From the NCBI RefSeq assembly GCF_000407605.1, contig NZ_ASWO01000001.1:62001-126000 (forward strand): a DNA stretch of 64,000 nt. The letters run 5' to 3'. The notes under the pieces were generated by a model, which was given only the letters and a program-made list of their open reading frames with translations, did not search any database and was not told the DNA's origin. The position numbers and the translations under genes are program-made. Shown one piece after another: positions 1 through 8,968 of the stretch; position 1 is the stretch's first letter; every line of letters starts with the position of its first letter. This DNA is from Enterococcus sulfureus ATCC 49903 (GTDB lineage Bacteria; Bacillota; Bacilli; Lactobacillales; Enterococcaceae).

Positions 1-1
1 G

Positions 2-406
2 ATTATTTCTGGTATGAAATTTACATTTGAAAACGGAAAGGTAACTGATTTTTCTGCAGAACAAGGCCAAGAGGTGTTGGCTAGTTTGCTTGATATCGAT
101 GAAGGCGCAAGAAGTTTAGGTGAAGTCGCACTTGTTCCCCATCACTCTCCAATCTCAAGTTCTGGAATCATTTTCTTTAACACCTTATTTGATGAAAATG
201 CATCTAATCATTTGGCTTTAGGGTCTGCATATGCGTTTAGTCTAAATGGCGGAACTGAAATGAGCGAAGAAGAATTAGCACAAGCTGGATTAAATCGTAG
301 TCAAACACACGTTGATTTTATGGTCGGTTCTGGTGAGATGTCGATTGACGGCATTCGTGAAGATGGCTCTCGTGTTCCGATTTTCCGTAATGGTGAATGG
401 GCATAA
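2..406 (+). CDS. pepS: M29 family aminopeptidase, C-terminal part (cut by window edge)
   Basis: The reading frame is open to the first base of the window, so this is the 3' end of a longer gene; the internal Met at base 14 is not a start. The visible ~135 residues carry hallmarks of the C-terminal half of thermophilic-type (AmpS/PepS, family M29) metallo-aminopeptidases: LGEVALVPHHSPIS, NTLFDENASNHLALGSAY, and HVDFMVGSGEMSIDGI followed by a terminal PIFRNGEWA. In this family the glutamate, histidine and aspartate residues of these blocks ligate the two catalytic metals. The full protein is normally about 410 residues, so roughly two thirds lies outside. It is a cytoplasmic exopeptidase releasing N-terminal residues from peptides. 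A strong hairpin follows the stop directly, so it ends its transcription unit. Confidence 0.9.
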   Translation: MISGMKFTFENGKVTDFSAEQGQEVLASLLDIDEGARSLGEVALVPHHSPISSSGIIFFNTLFDENASNHLALGSAYAFSLNGGTEMSEEELAQAGLNRSQTHVDFMVGSGEMSIDGIREDGSRVPIFRNGEWA

Positions 407-409
407 TCC

Positions 410-446
410 AAAAAAGCAAAAACATCTGTGATGTTTTTGCTTTTTT
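410..446 (+). terminator. Rho-independent terminator of the aminopeptidase gene
   Basis: A perfect 16-bp inverted repeat (arms 410-425 and 431-446) with a 5-nt loop, A-rich on the left and ending in six T on the right. The A-tract makes it symmetric, but only the plus-strand gene ends here. Confidence 0.9.
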
Positions 447-479
447 CATGCCCTTTACATAGTAATATTTTCAATTTTT

Positions 480-488
480 TGTTAAAAT
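480..488 (+). promoter_or_regulatory. Candidate extended -10 promoter of the metalloregulator gene
   Basis: The 9-mer TGTTAAAAT fits an extended -10 (TGnTAAAAT). It lies 27 bp upstream of the ATG at 516 and follows the preceding terminator. No -35 box at normal spacing is convincing; a TTTACA at 454-459 is too far away. Confidence 0.45.
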
Positions 489-515
489 TTAGAACATACA
501 GAAGGGATGAATGAT

Positions 516-1178
516 ATGACACCAAATCGTGAAGATTATTTAAAGCTGATATTAGAATTAGGTGGCGACCAAGAGAAAATCTCCAATAAGCAAATCGTCT
601 CCGGATTAAATATCTCTGCGGCTTCTGTGAGTGAAATGATCACAAAGTTAGTAAAAGAAGGATTAGTCGATCATACTCCCTATCAAGGTGTCCAATTAAC
701 ACAAGCTGGACTTGTCAATGCTAGCTCATTGATTAGACGCCACCGACTCTGGGAGGTCTTTTTGGTAGAACACCTTCAATATTCTTGGAATGAAGTTCAC
801 GATGACGCCGAAGTTTTAGAACATGTAACATCAAAAAAACTTGCGGAACGTTTAGAAGACTATCTTTCTCATCCGATGTATTGTCCTCACGGAGGTATGA
901 TCCCAAAAGCAGATGAGCCGATACGTGAGCAAAAACGTCATACACTGACTTCCTATCCTATTGGGACAAAAGTGAGAATCGCGCGTGTTCTAGATGAAAA
1001 AGAACTACTCGACTATCTAGTCTCTCTCGATCTTCAAATCCACGAAATCTATACGATCAGTGATATCGCAGATTACGAAGGACCGATTACGATCGAAAAT
1101 GAAACAAAAAAACTTGCTGTCAGTTTCAAAGCAGCCTCTACAATTTTTGTAGACCAATTAGAAGGGTGTGACCAATAA
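516..1178 (+). CDS. DtxR/EfaR-family manganese- or iron-dependent transcriptional regulator
   Basis: A 220-residue metalloregulator. Residues ~1-70 are the winged helix-turn-helix (MTPNREDYLKLILEL, then ISAASVSEMITKL). Next comes the dimerisation and metal-binding domain with RRHRLWEVFLVEHL, WNEVHDDAEVLEHV and HPMYCPHGG, and last a C-terminal FeoA/SH3-like domain (~150-220). The three-domain length matches the EfaR/ScaR/SloR group rather than the 142-residue MntR of Bacillus. I start it at 516, not the upstream ATG at 507, because GAAGGG (501-506) touches 507 but sits 9 nt from 516, and family members begin with MTPN. Such proteins repress Mn or Fe uptake genes when metal-loaded; no metal transporter is adjacent. 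It overlaps zwf by one base, so the two are probably co-transcribed. Metal specificity cannot be told from sequence alone. Confidence 0.88.
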   Translation: MTPNREDYLKLILELGGDQEKISNKQIVSGLNISAASVSEMITKLVKEGLVDHTPYQGVQLTQAGLVNASSLIRRHRLWEVFLVEHLQYSWNEVHDDAEVLEHVTSKKLAERLEDYLSHPMYCPHGGMIPKADEPIREQKRHTLTSYPIGTKVRIARVLDEKELLDYLVSLDLQIHEIYTISDIADYEGPITIENETKKLAVSFKAASTIFVDQLEGCDQ

Positions 1179-2695
1179 TGAAAGAAAAAAATGTCTTAAT
1201 TACGATTTTTGGTGGAACTGGTGATTTAGCTCAACGTAAACTATATCCATCACTTTTCCGTCTTTACTTAAAAGGAGAACTACAAGAATCTTTTGCTGTC
1301 ATTGGGACTGCAAGACGTCCTTGGAGCGATGAAAAATATCGTGAAGTGGTCCAAGAAACCATCAAAGATATAGCCGAATCAACAGAACAAGCAAAAACAT
1401 TCTCAGAGCACTTTTATTATCAATCTCATGATGTAACAGATACCGAGCATTATGATCACTTAAAAGATCTAGCTGATCGTTTAGATAAACAATATGATCT
1501 ACAAGGCAATCGTCTCTTTTATTTAGCGATGTCACCAAACTTTTTTGGCACGATCGTACAACATTTAGAATCTCAAGGTATGTTGGATACAGACGGTTAC
1601 CATCGTGTCATCATTGAAAAACCATTTGGAACTGATTATGAATCTGCAAAAAAATTAAACGAAGAGATCAACGACGTCTTTTCAGAACAAGAAATTTACC
1701 GTATCGACCATTACTTAGGAAAAGAAATGATTCAAAACATCTCCGCAATTCGTTTTGCCAACAATATTTTTGAATCTATGTGGAATAACCGTTATATCGA
1801 CAATATCCAAATCAATATCTCAGAAAACTTAGGTGTTGAAGAACGCGGTGGCTATTACGATAAAAGTGGTGCATTAAAAGATATGGTCCAAAATCATATC
1901 TTACAAGTGTTGGCGTTACTTGCTATGGAACCACCGATTGAATTTAGCGAACGTGGCATTCGTCAAGAAAAAATCAAAGCCCTAGATTCTGTACGGATCT
2001 ATACACCAGAAGAAGTGAAAGAAAACTTTGTTCGTGGTCAATACGACGATGGTCATTTAGAAGATAAGACTTTTACTGGTTACCGTAAAGAAGACAATGT
2101 CGATCCAAATTCAGCAACAGAAACGTTTGTCGCTGGAAAATTCCAATTAGACAACTTCCGTTGGTCAGGTGTTCCATTTTACGTTCGTACCGGAAAACGT
2201 TTGACTGAAAAAGGAACACGAATCAATATCGTATTCAAACCAACACCGGTTAATGTATTCAAAACATCGATCACTGAACCGTCTGAACAAGAAACTTTAG
2301 CTCCAAATGTCTTAACGATTTATATCCAACCAACAGAAGGCTTCTCTTTATCTCTAAATGGGAAAGAAGTCGGAAATAGTTTTGATATGATTCCAGTCAA
2401 ACTCGATTACCGAAATAGCGCAGAAATCATCGGCAACACACCTGAAGCTTATGAAAAATTGCTTTTAGATGCCTTTGAAGGTGATGGAACAAACTTTACC
2501 CATTGGGATGAGGTTGCACAATCATGGCGCATCGTGGATGTTATCCGTCATGCTTGGGACAATGAAACACCTGATTTTCCAAACTACGCAGCTGGAACAA
2601 TGGGACCAAAAGCTGCTTATGATCTATTAGCTAAAGATGGCTTTGAATGGATTTGGACACCGGATGAATGGTATCGTGAACGCAACTTATTATAA
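1178..2695 (+). CDS. zwf: Glucose-6-phosphate 1-dehydrogenase
   Basis: Oxidises glucose 6-phosphate to 6-phosphogluconolactone, the entry step of the oxidative pentose phosphate pathway and a main NADPH source. The 505-residue length is typical. Visible signatures are the N-terminal nucleotide-binding turn ITIFGGTGDLAQRKLYPSLF, the substrate motif VIIEKPFGTD and the active-site block RIDHYLGKEMIQNI, which contains the conserved Asp-His pair and Lys. The C-terminal half has FYVRTGKRL, the usual beta-plus-alpha region. Its ATG shares one base with the stop of the upstream metalloregulator gene (TAATG junction) and its ribosome site AGAAGGGTG lies inside that gene, implying translational coupling. 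Why a metalloregulator is paired with zwf is not evident; NADPH supply for metal or oxidative stress is one inference. Confidence 0.97.
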   Translation: MKEKNVLITIFGGTGDLAQRKLYPSLFRLYLKGELQESFAVIGTARRPWSDEKYREVVQETIKDIAESTEQAKTFSEHFYYQSHDVTDTEHYDHLKDLADRLDKQYDLQGNRLFYLAMSPNFFGTIVQHLESQGMLDTDGYHRVIIEKPFGTDYESAKKLNEEINDVFSEQEIYRIDHYLGKEMIQNISAIRFANNIFESMWNNRYIDNIQINISENLGVEERGGYYDKSGALKDMVQNHILQVLALLAMEPPIEFSERGIRQEKIKALDSVRIYTPEEVKENFVRGQYDDGHLEDKTFTGYRKEDNVDPNSATETFVAGKFQLDNFRWSGVPFYVRTGKRLTEKGTRINIVFKPTPVNVFKTSITEPSEQETLAPNVLTIYIQPTEGFSLSLNGKEVGNSFDMIPVKLDYRNSAEIIGNTPEAYEKLLLDAFEGDGTNFTHWDEVAQSWRIVDVIRHAWDNETPDFPNYAAGTMGPKAAYDLLAKDGFEWIWTPDEWYRERNLL

Positions 2696-2700
2696 ACATA

Positions 2701-2735
2701 AAAAAACAACCTGATCATAATCAGGTTGTTTTTTT
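2701..2735. terminator. Bidirectional terminator between zwf and gltD
   Basis: Arms 2701-2715 and 2720-2734 form a 15-bp stem around a 4-nt loop, with A-tract and T-tract on opposite sides, so it can end both convergent transcripts. The gltD stop codon lies at the edge of the T-tract. Confidence 0.92.
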
Positions 2736-4173
2736 ATTGGTAAACAAGAGCGCGTAAACTTTGATCAATTTTTTCTGCTGTCATTCGTCCTTCTTTGATT
2801 CCCCAAATCACTAAACTTGGACCACGCTTAGCATCTCCTGCCACGAGTATCCGTTCATTATTCGTCGTATTGTCATCATAGATTTCTTCTACGCCAAATT
2901 CTTCAAATAAACTGCGCTCTGGTCCAGAAAAACCCATAGCCAATAACACTAAATCGGCCTTTAAAATCGTTTTGCTTTCTGGGATTTCTTCATAGCGATC
3001 TTTCATTCGAACCACTTCAACGCCAATCAATTGTCCTCTTTCTGCTCCAATGAATGCTGTAGTGTTGATACTATTTAATTTGATCGAGCCGCCATAGACT
3101 TCGTGAGCTTCGATTTGTCCATAGCCTAATTTATCCACTTGTGGATATTCTGGCCACGGATTGTCTGCTGTACGCTCATGAGGGAGTTCTGGATTGATAT
3201 TCAATTGCTTGATCGAAGCTGCTCCTTGACGCAAGGCAGAGGCCACACAATCGACTGCTGTATCTCCTCCACCAATTACGACAACATGTTTGCCTTCTAA
3301 TTTACGACTCGTTGCTTGTTTGCCATGTTTTAAAATATCTTTGGTTGTTTCCGTTAAGTAATCCACAGCATAACGAATCCCATTTAACTCACGGCCAGAT
3401 ACTTTTAAATCACGCGGGACACTTGCTCCGGTTGCAATCACGACACGATCATAGTTTGCTTGTAATTCTTCTGCAGCTATATCTCGTCCAATTTCTGTAT
3501 TGGCAACAAATGTAATCCCTAGATCCATCATCAAATCAATTCGTCGTTGAACGATTTCTTTATCTAATTTCATATTTGGGATACCATACATCAATAATCC
3601 ACCAAAACGATCACTTCGTTCATAAATCGTTACGGCATGTCCCAATTGATTTAAACGCCAAGCAGCAGATAATCCAGCTGGTCCACTGCCAATAATCGCA
3701 ATCTTAAAGCCGGTCGATTCTCCAGGTAAACCAGATTCTTTTACCCAGTCTTCTTCAAACGCAGTATCGATAATAAATCGTTCGTTTTCGTGAATGGTCA
3801 CCCCTTCACCATTTAACGCTTCAGTACAACTTTGTTCACATGGCGCTGGACAGACTCTTCCTGTCATTTCAGGTAACGGATTTGTTCGTGCCAATCGTTC
3901 AAACGCATCTTTAAAACGCCCTTGATGTACAAGATCATTCCATTCTGGTATCAAGTTGTCATTTGGACAACCCGATACCGTCTTTTTCCCACCAAAAAAT
4001 GTACCTGTATGGCAAAATGGAATTCCACATCCCATACATCGTGCAGCTTGCTCTTGACGTTCTTTAGTCGATAATGGAACTTGGATTTCCTCCCAGTCTT
4101 TTATCCGTTCAGCCACTGCACGTGCAGGATTTTCTTTTTTTTCGTATTTTAAAAAACCAAATGGATCTGCCAT
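2734..4173 (-). CDS. gltD: Glutamate synthase (NADPH) small subunit
   Basis: The beta subunit of bacterial GOGAT passes electrons from NADPH through FAD and [4Fe-4S] clusters to the large subunit. The 479-residue sequence has the N-terminal cysteine clusters CMGCGIPFCHTG with GCPNDNLIPEWN, and CPAPCEQSC, then the FAD-binding IIGSGPAGLSAAWRLNQLGH (~160-180) and the NADPH-binding VVIGGGDTAVDCVAS (~300). A late AGDAKRGPSLVIWGIKEG is the usual second FAD contact. It starts 5 nt after gltB, and its AAAGGA ribosome site is formed by the last codons of gltB, so the two subunits are translated from one message. Stand-alone homologues exist (for example in NADPH:ferredoxin-type enzymes), but the adjacent large subunit settles the role. 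Confidence 0.97.
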   Translation of the reverse strand: MADPFGFLKYEKKENPARAVAERIKDWEEIQVPLSTKERQEQAARCMGCGIPFCHTGTFFGGKKTVSGCPNDNLIPEWNDLVHQGRFKDAFERLARTNPLPEMTGRVCPAPCEQSCTEALNGEGVTIHENERFIIDTAFEEDWVKESGLPGESTGFKIAIIGSGPAGLSAAWRLNQLGHAVTIYERSDRFGGLLMYGIPNMKLDKEIVQRRIDLMMDLGITFVANTEIGRDIAAEELQANYDRVVIATGASVPRDLKVSGRELNGIRYAVDYLTETTKDILKHGKQATSRKLEGKHVVVIGGGDTAVDCVASALRQGAASIKQLNINPELPHERTADNPWPEYPQVDKLGYGQIEAHEVYGGSIKLNSINTTAFIGAERGQLIGVEVVRMKDRYEEIPESKTILKADLVLLAMGFSGPERSLFEEFGVEEIYDDNTTNNERILVAGDAKRGPSLVIWGIKEGRMTAEKIDQSLRALVYQ

Positions 4174-4178
4174 TATGT

Positions 4179-7100
4179 TCAGTCCTTTCTTGATGGAATC
4201 GATAGTTGTGCCCCAATCATCGATTCAAATGCTTGTTCAACCGCATCTACTTTTGTAAGACCTTCTTGTTCAAAGGCTTTTGTTCGATCAATCATTTCAT
4301 GATATTCAGTTGGATATACTTTGACAAAATAGCGTTTTTCTTCTTCCCAGTGGCTTAAGATATATGCTGCTTTCGTCGATTTTGTATAGAGCAATTGTTT
4401 TTCAATCATTTCTTTAACGACTTGATCATCGCCACTTTCATCTAGACCGAATAAGTCTACCATTTCTAAATTGCATTTTTCATGAAAAGTCTGAGTTTTA
4501 TCATACACATACGCTACTCCACCAGACATTCCCGCTGCAAAATTGCGTCCTGTTTTCCCTAAAATGACAACCGTACCACCTGTCATGTATTCACAACCGT
4601 GATCTCCAACACCTTCTACGACAACATTCGCCCCGCTATTTCGGACACAAAAACGCTCGCCAGCCGTTCCTCTAAAGTAAGCTTCTCCTTTATTGGCACC
4701 AAAACAGGCTACGTTTCCTACAATTGGAGAGTGATCGACATCATAGGCCGCGTCTTTTGGTGGCATGATGATCAAACGCCCTCCGCTTAGACCTTTTGCG
4801 ACATAGTCATTTGCTTCACCAATCAGCGTCAGCTGCATTCCTTGTGTTGCAAAAGCGCCAAAACTTTGTCCAGCGATCCCCGTGTACGTATAATTCAATA
4901 GTCCAGATTGTAAGGTATAATTGCCAAAACGTTCTGCGATCCAACCAGCCATTTTCGCACCCACTGAACGTTCGACATTGTTGATCGTTTGTGTAGTCGA
5001 TGCAGCAGTCGCATTCGTTAGGGCTGCTTGACTATAGGCATCTAATTCTTTCCATTGACGTTTTTCAGCAAACGGATCTTCTACTTTGCGCTCGATTCCA
5101 ATATTGCGACCAAGCATTTTTGAAAAGTCCAATGATTTTGCTTTTCCTTTAGCCAGATAACGCGGTTGCAATACTTCAGCCTGTCCGACCATTTCATCGA
5201 TCGTTCTAAATCCTAATTGTGCCATAATCTCACGCAAGTCTTCAGCTAAAAAGAACATCGCATTGATGACATGTTCTGGTTTTCCTGCAAAGAATTTGCG
5301 CAAGGCTGGATTTTGTGTCGCTACTCCTACTGGACAAGTGTTTAAACTACACACACGCATCATTACACAACCTACTGCAACCAAGATCAAAGAGGCAAAA
5401 CTGTATTCTTCTGCACCAAGTAACGTAGCGATCGCGATATCGCGACCGGTCATCAATTTACCATCCGTCTCAAGTGTCATACGTTGGCGCAAGCGATTCA
5501 TACTCAATGTTTGATGCGCTTCAGCTAAGCCCATTTCCCATGGCAAACCAGCATCACGAACTGAATTTCTTGGTGAAGCGCCAGTTCCTCCATCATATCC
5601 TGAAATCACAACGACATCAGCACCTGCTTTGACCACACCGGTAGCAATCGTCCCTACACCGGTACTCGACACCAATTTCACGTTGATTTTCGCATACGGA
5701 TTGATCGTTTTTAAATCATAGATCAATTGTGCCAAATCTTCGATCGAATAAATGTCATGATGTGGTGGTGGTGAGATCAAGCGAACTCCAGGTGTTGACC
5801 CACGGATCTCGGCAACCCAAGGGAAAACTTTATTTCCTGGTAATTGTCCTCCTTCACCAGGTTTTGCTCCTTGAGCGATTTTGATTTGTAACTCTTCTGC
5901 ACTCATTAAATACTCTGCATTTACGCCAAATCGTCCTGAGGCTACTTGTTTGATTTTAGAATTCAGATTGGTTCCATCTTTTTTCGGATAAAAACGATCG
6001 CGATGCTCGCCGCCTTCTCCACTATTTGATTTTGCACCGATTTGATTCATGGCTTGTGCGATACAAGTATGTGCTTCTTCGCTCAATGATCCATACGACA
6101 TCGCCCCTACTTTAAATCGCTTCACGATACGTTCAGCCGGTTCTACTTCTTCTAAGGCAATCGAAGGACGTGTTTGCTTGAATTCCCAAATCGTACGTAA
6201 GGTCGTCGGTGTCGTCAAGGCTTCTTGATTCAACTGATTGGCATATTCCTTATACAAACTATAATCACCCGTACGCACGGCTTTTTGAAAATTATAAATC
6301 GTTTTAGGATTAAACAAATGATGCTCTCCATCTGATTTATATTGGAAGCTCCCGCCAGATGGTAAATAATCACGTGCTTTTTCACCATATGCTGCATCAT
6401 AACGTTTGATATATTCTTGTTCGATTTGTTCTAATGATAATCCTTCGATCCGTGTCACGGTTCCTGTAAAATATTCTTCGATTACAGCACTAGAGATCCC
6501 TACCGCTTCAAACAATTGTGCTCCTTGATAGCCTGCAATGGTCGAAATCCCCATACGTGACATAATTTTAATAATGCCTTTTTCACAGGCTTTACGATAC
6601 GATTCGATTTTGTCTTCTAAATGATAAAAAGCAAGGGTTTCATAAGCGCCGTAAGGATGAATCGCACTTGCACCGTATCCAATCAACATCGCGTAATGAT
6701 GGACCTCACATACTTCTGCAGTATCTACCACTAAGGAAACTTGTGACGCTTTTCCTTGACGAACCAAATGATTATGCAACCCTGCTACTGCAAGCAAGAT
6801 CGGAATCGCTAGTTGTCCTTTTTGACGATCACGATCGGTCAGTACTAAAATCGTAGCCCCTGCATCGACTTTTGCTTCTGCCTCTTTAAACAGAGTCTCC
6901 AAGGCAGTTTTTAAGGTATGTCGTGTTGCTTGTTTGGTGTACAGAATGGATTGTGTCATCGTTTTTTGCTTATTTTGTTTAAAGGCACGCAGTTTTAAAA
7001 AATTATTTGTGGTTAACACTGGACTGTCGACTTTTAGTTTGCGACTATTTTCTGGAATATCTTGACGGATATCCGCTGCTCGACCTAAAAATAGAGAGGT

Positions 7101-8672
7101 TCCAATGACAAGCTGTTCACGGATCGCATCGATCGGTGGATTCGTTACTTGCGCGAATTGCTGTTTAAAATACGTAAACAACGATTGTGGCTGATCGCTT
7201 AAAATCGCTAATGGAGAATCAAAGCCCATTGAGATCACAGGCTCTTCGCCATTTTGAGCCATTGGGATGATCAAGGTTCGAATAATCTCATCTGTGTATC
7301 CATTTAGTTTCCATAGTCGAAGCAATTCTTCAGAGTCATATGTAGCTGTCTCGTTTACATCCGGTAGCTCTTCTAACGTGAGTAATTGTTTCGTCAACCA
7401 TTTTTTATATGGATATTTTGTTGCATATGTAGTTTTGATTTCATCATTGTACGTAATTTTTCCAGTTGTCGTATCCACTAAAAAAATATTTGCAGGTCCT
7501 AAAACACCTTTTTTGATGATCGTAGCAGGATCTATATCTACTACACCAGATTCAGACGCCACCACGACTAGACCATCTTCAGTGATCAAATAACGTGAAG
7601 GGCGTAATCCATTACGATCTAGACAAGCGCCTACGACTTCACCATCTGTAAAACACAAAGCAGCTGGTCCATCCCAAGGTGCCATGAAACTTGCATTATA
7701 TTCATGAAAAGCTTTTAATTCATCTGATAATCCTGTTTGTTCTCCCCAAGCTTCAGGTACCATCATCATTAAGGCTTGTGGAATATCTCGTCCGTTACGA
7801 TACAAATATTCCATACAATTTTCTAATTTAGCTGAATCTGAACTCTCGTCATCATAGACTTCGATTTGATGACTATGCATCCAATTTTCGGCGCCTCGCA
7901 ATGTATTGATTTCTCCATTATGCGCTAAAAAACGAAACGGTTGTGCACGGTCCCAACTTGGGAACGTATTCGTCGAAAAACGAGAATGGATCAATGCCAC
8001 GTGTGTTTGTAGCTCAGGATCTTGCAGATCTTTATAGAATAAACGAACTTGATAGGCATGTAACATCCCTTTATAGACGATCGTTTTACTTGATAAACTA
8101 CAGATTGACACTTCGTTCGCTGCAAAACTTTTTTCTAATGTGCGTCTTAACTGAAAGAGTTGATCTTCAAATGCTCGACCAACAGGCGTATCTAATGGTT
8201 TTTCAATAAAAATTTGTACAAAACTCGGCATCACTTGTTGCGCACCGGGTCCACAGTTCGAAAAAGCATATGGAACATCTCGCTGCCAACGTACACTAAA
8301 ACCTTCTGCTGCAATTTCTTGAATGATCGCTTGTTGCATCGCCATTTTTTTCGTTTTCTCTTTAGGAAGAAACAACATCGCGACGGCATAATCACCTAAA
8401 TGAGGTAAGGTGATCGCCGCTTTTTTTGCTTCTTTTTGAAAAAAAGTATCGGGTAACGCCATTAAAATTCCAGCACCATCTCCAGTATCTGGTTCTGCTC
8501 CCGTTCCTCCACGATGATTCATTCTTTCTAACATCGTCAATGCATAATCTACTAATTGATGCGAAGGTTTTCCTTCTCGTTGGGCAATAAAGCCCATACC
8601 ACATGCATCTTTTTCGAAAGTTGGATCATATAAGCTGTATTTCATCTCGTCATGGTTTAAAAAAGTGTTCAT
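4179..8672 (-). CDS. gltB: Glutamate synthase large subunit
   Basis: The alpha subunit (1497 residues, normal length) makes two glutamates from glutamine and 2-oxoglutarate. The N-terminal class II amidotransferase begins at Cys24 in KDACGMGFIA, the nucleophile exposed after removal of a short propeptide. HNGEINTLRG and RNGLRPSRY are further amidotransferase landmarks. The FMN-binding barrel contains SNSGEGGEHRDRF, PGEGGQLPG and ISPPPHHDIYSIEDLAQLI. The 3Fe-4S ligands are in CVMMRVCSLNTCPVG (~1101-1112). The C-terminal beta-helix has GGTVVILGKTGRNFAAGMSG. The start at 8672 has GTAGGTG 6-7 nt upstream; Met10 is an alternative. The gene is first in its operon, and a Fur-like palindrome sits in its putative promoter. 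Many lactic acid bacteria lack a complete GOGAT. Confidence 0.97.
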   Translation of the reverse strand: MNTFLNHDEMKYSLYDPTFEKDACGMGFIAQREGKPSHQLVDYALTMLERMNHRGGTGAEPDTGDGAGILMALPDTFFQKEAKKAAITLPHLGDYAVAMLFLPKEKTKKMAMQQAIIQEIAAEGFSVRWQRDVPYAFSNCGPGAQQVMPSFVQIFIEKPLDTPVGRAFEDQLFQLRRTLEKSFAANEVSICSLSSKTIVYKGMLHAYQVRLFYKDLQDPELQTHVALIHSRFSTNTFPSWDRAQPFRFLAHNGEINTLRGAENWMHSHQIEVYDDESSDSAKLENCMEYLYRNGRDIPQALMMMVPEAWGEQTGLSDELKAFHEYNASFMAPWDGPAALCFTDGEVVGACLDRNGLRPSRYLITEDGLVVVASESGVVDIDPATIIKKGVLGPANIFLVDTTTGKITYNDEIKTTYATKYPYKKWLTKQLLTLEELPDVNETATYDSEELLRLWKLNGYTDEIIRTLIIPMAQNGEEPVISMGFDSPLAILSDQPQSLFTYFKQQFAQVTNPPIDAIREQLVIGTSLFLGRAADIRQDIPENSRKLKVDSPVLTTNNFLKLRAFKQNKQKTMTQSILYTKQATRHTLKTALETLFKEAEAKVDAGATILVLTDRDRQKGQLAIPILLAVAGLHNHLVRQGKASQVSLVVDTAEVCEVHHYAMLIGYGASAIHPYGAYETLAFYHLEDKIESYRKACEKGIIKIMSRMGISTIAGYQGAQLFEAVGISSAVIEEYFTGTVTRIEGLSLEQIEQEYIKRYDAAYGEKARDYLPSGGSFQYKSDGEHHLFNPKTIYNFQKAVRTGDYSLYKEYANQLNQEALTTPTTLRTIWEFKQTRPSIALEEVEPAERIVKRFKVGAMSYGSLSEEAHTCIAQAMNQIGAKSNSGEGGEHRDRFYPKKDGTNLNSKIKQVASGRFGVNAEYLMSAEELQIKIAQGAKPGEGGQLPGNKVFPWVAEIRGSTPGVRLISPPPHHDIYSIEDLAQLIYDLKTINPYAKINVKLVSSTGVGTIATGVVKAGADVVVISGYDGGTGASPRNSVRDAGLPWEMGLAEAHQTLSMNRLRQRMTLETDGKLMTGRDIAIATLLGAEEYSFASLILVAVGCVMMRVCSLNTCPVGVATQNPALRKFFAGKPEHVINAMFFLAEDLREIMAQLGFRTIDEMVGQAEVLQPRYLAKGKAKSLDFSKMLGRNIGIERKVEDPFAEKRQWKELDAYSQAALTNATAASTTQTINNVERSVGAKMAGWIAERFGNYTLQSGLLNYTYTGIAGQSFGAFATQGMQLTLIGEANDYVAKGLSGGRLIIMPPKDAAYDVDHSPIVGNVACFGANKGEAYFRGTAGERFCVRNSGANVVVEGVGDHGCEYMTGGTVVILGKTGRNFAAGMSGGVAYVYDKTQTFHEKCNLEMVDLFGLDESGDDQVVKEMIEKQLLYTKSTKAAYILSHWEEEKRYFVKVYPTEYHEMIDRTKAFEQEGLTKVDAVEQAFESMIGAQLSIPSRKD

Positions 8673-8828
8673 AGTCTACACCTACTTTTTTTATTTGAAG
8701 ATTCAGATAATTCATATTATGAGAAATAAATTGTTAAATATTACATTTTCTCATTCTATTTTTATATTTATACGTCGTAATCTACAGTTTACACATTTTT
8801 CGCTATTTTTCCATGCCATTTTTCTGTT

Positions 8829-8857
8829 TATATATGAGAATCGTTCTCATTTATCGA
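8829..8857 (-). promoter_or_regulatory. Candidate gltBD promoter with Fur-box-like operator in its spacer
   Basis: On the minus strand, TCGATA (8852-8857, four of six to TTGACA) and TATATA (8829-8834) are separated by exactly 17 bp. The spacer is occupied by TGAGAATCGTTCTCA (8835-8849 as read on plus), a 7-1-7 palindrome that matches 11 of the 14 specified positions of the Fur consensus TGATAATnATTATCA, with the two outer differences symmetric. The transcript would have a leader of about 150 nt before the gltB ATG at 8672. The rest of 8673-8910 is AT-rich and holds nothing else I can support. Confidence 0.55.
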
Positions 8858-8910
8858 TTATTTTTTATTTTATATCGTGTAACCGAATTCTTTATCTACT
8901 TTTCCTAATA

Positions 8911-8946
8911 AAAAAAAAGAAGATTCCCGTTAAGGAATCTTCTTTT
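8911..8946 (-). terminator. Rho-independent terminator of ileS
   Basis: Read on minus, an AAAAGAAGATTCC / GGAATCTTCTTTT hairpin with a short loop is followed by an unbroken T-tract. It lies just past the ileS stop at 8969. Confidence 0.92.
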
Positions 8947-8968
8947 AAAGACGAACGTTATCTAGTAA

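Noticed and set aside
8730-8800. Possible GlnR/TnrA site upstream of gltB
   Set aside because: The TGTAA...TTAAC-like and TGTAA...TTAC elements have wrong spacing against TGTNA-N7-TNACA, so the resemblance is weak.
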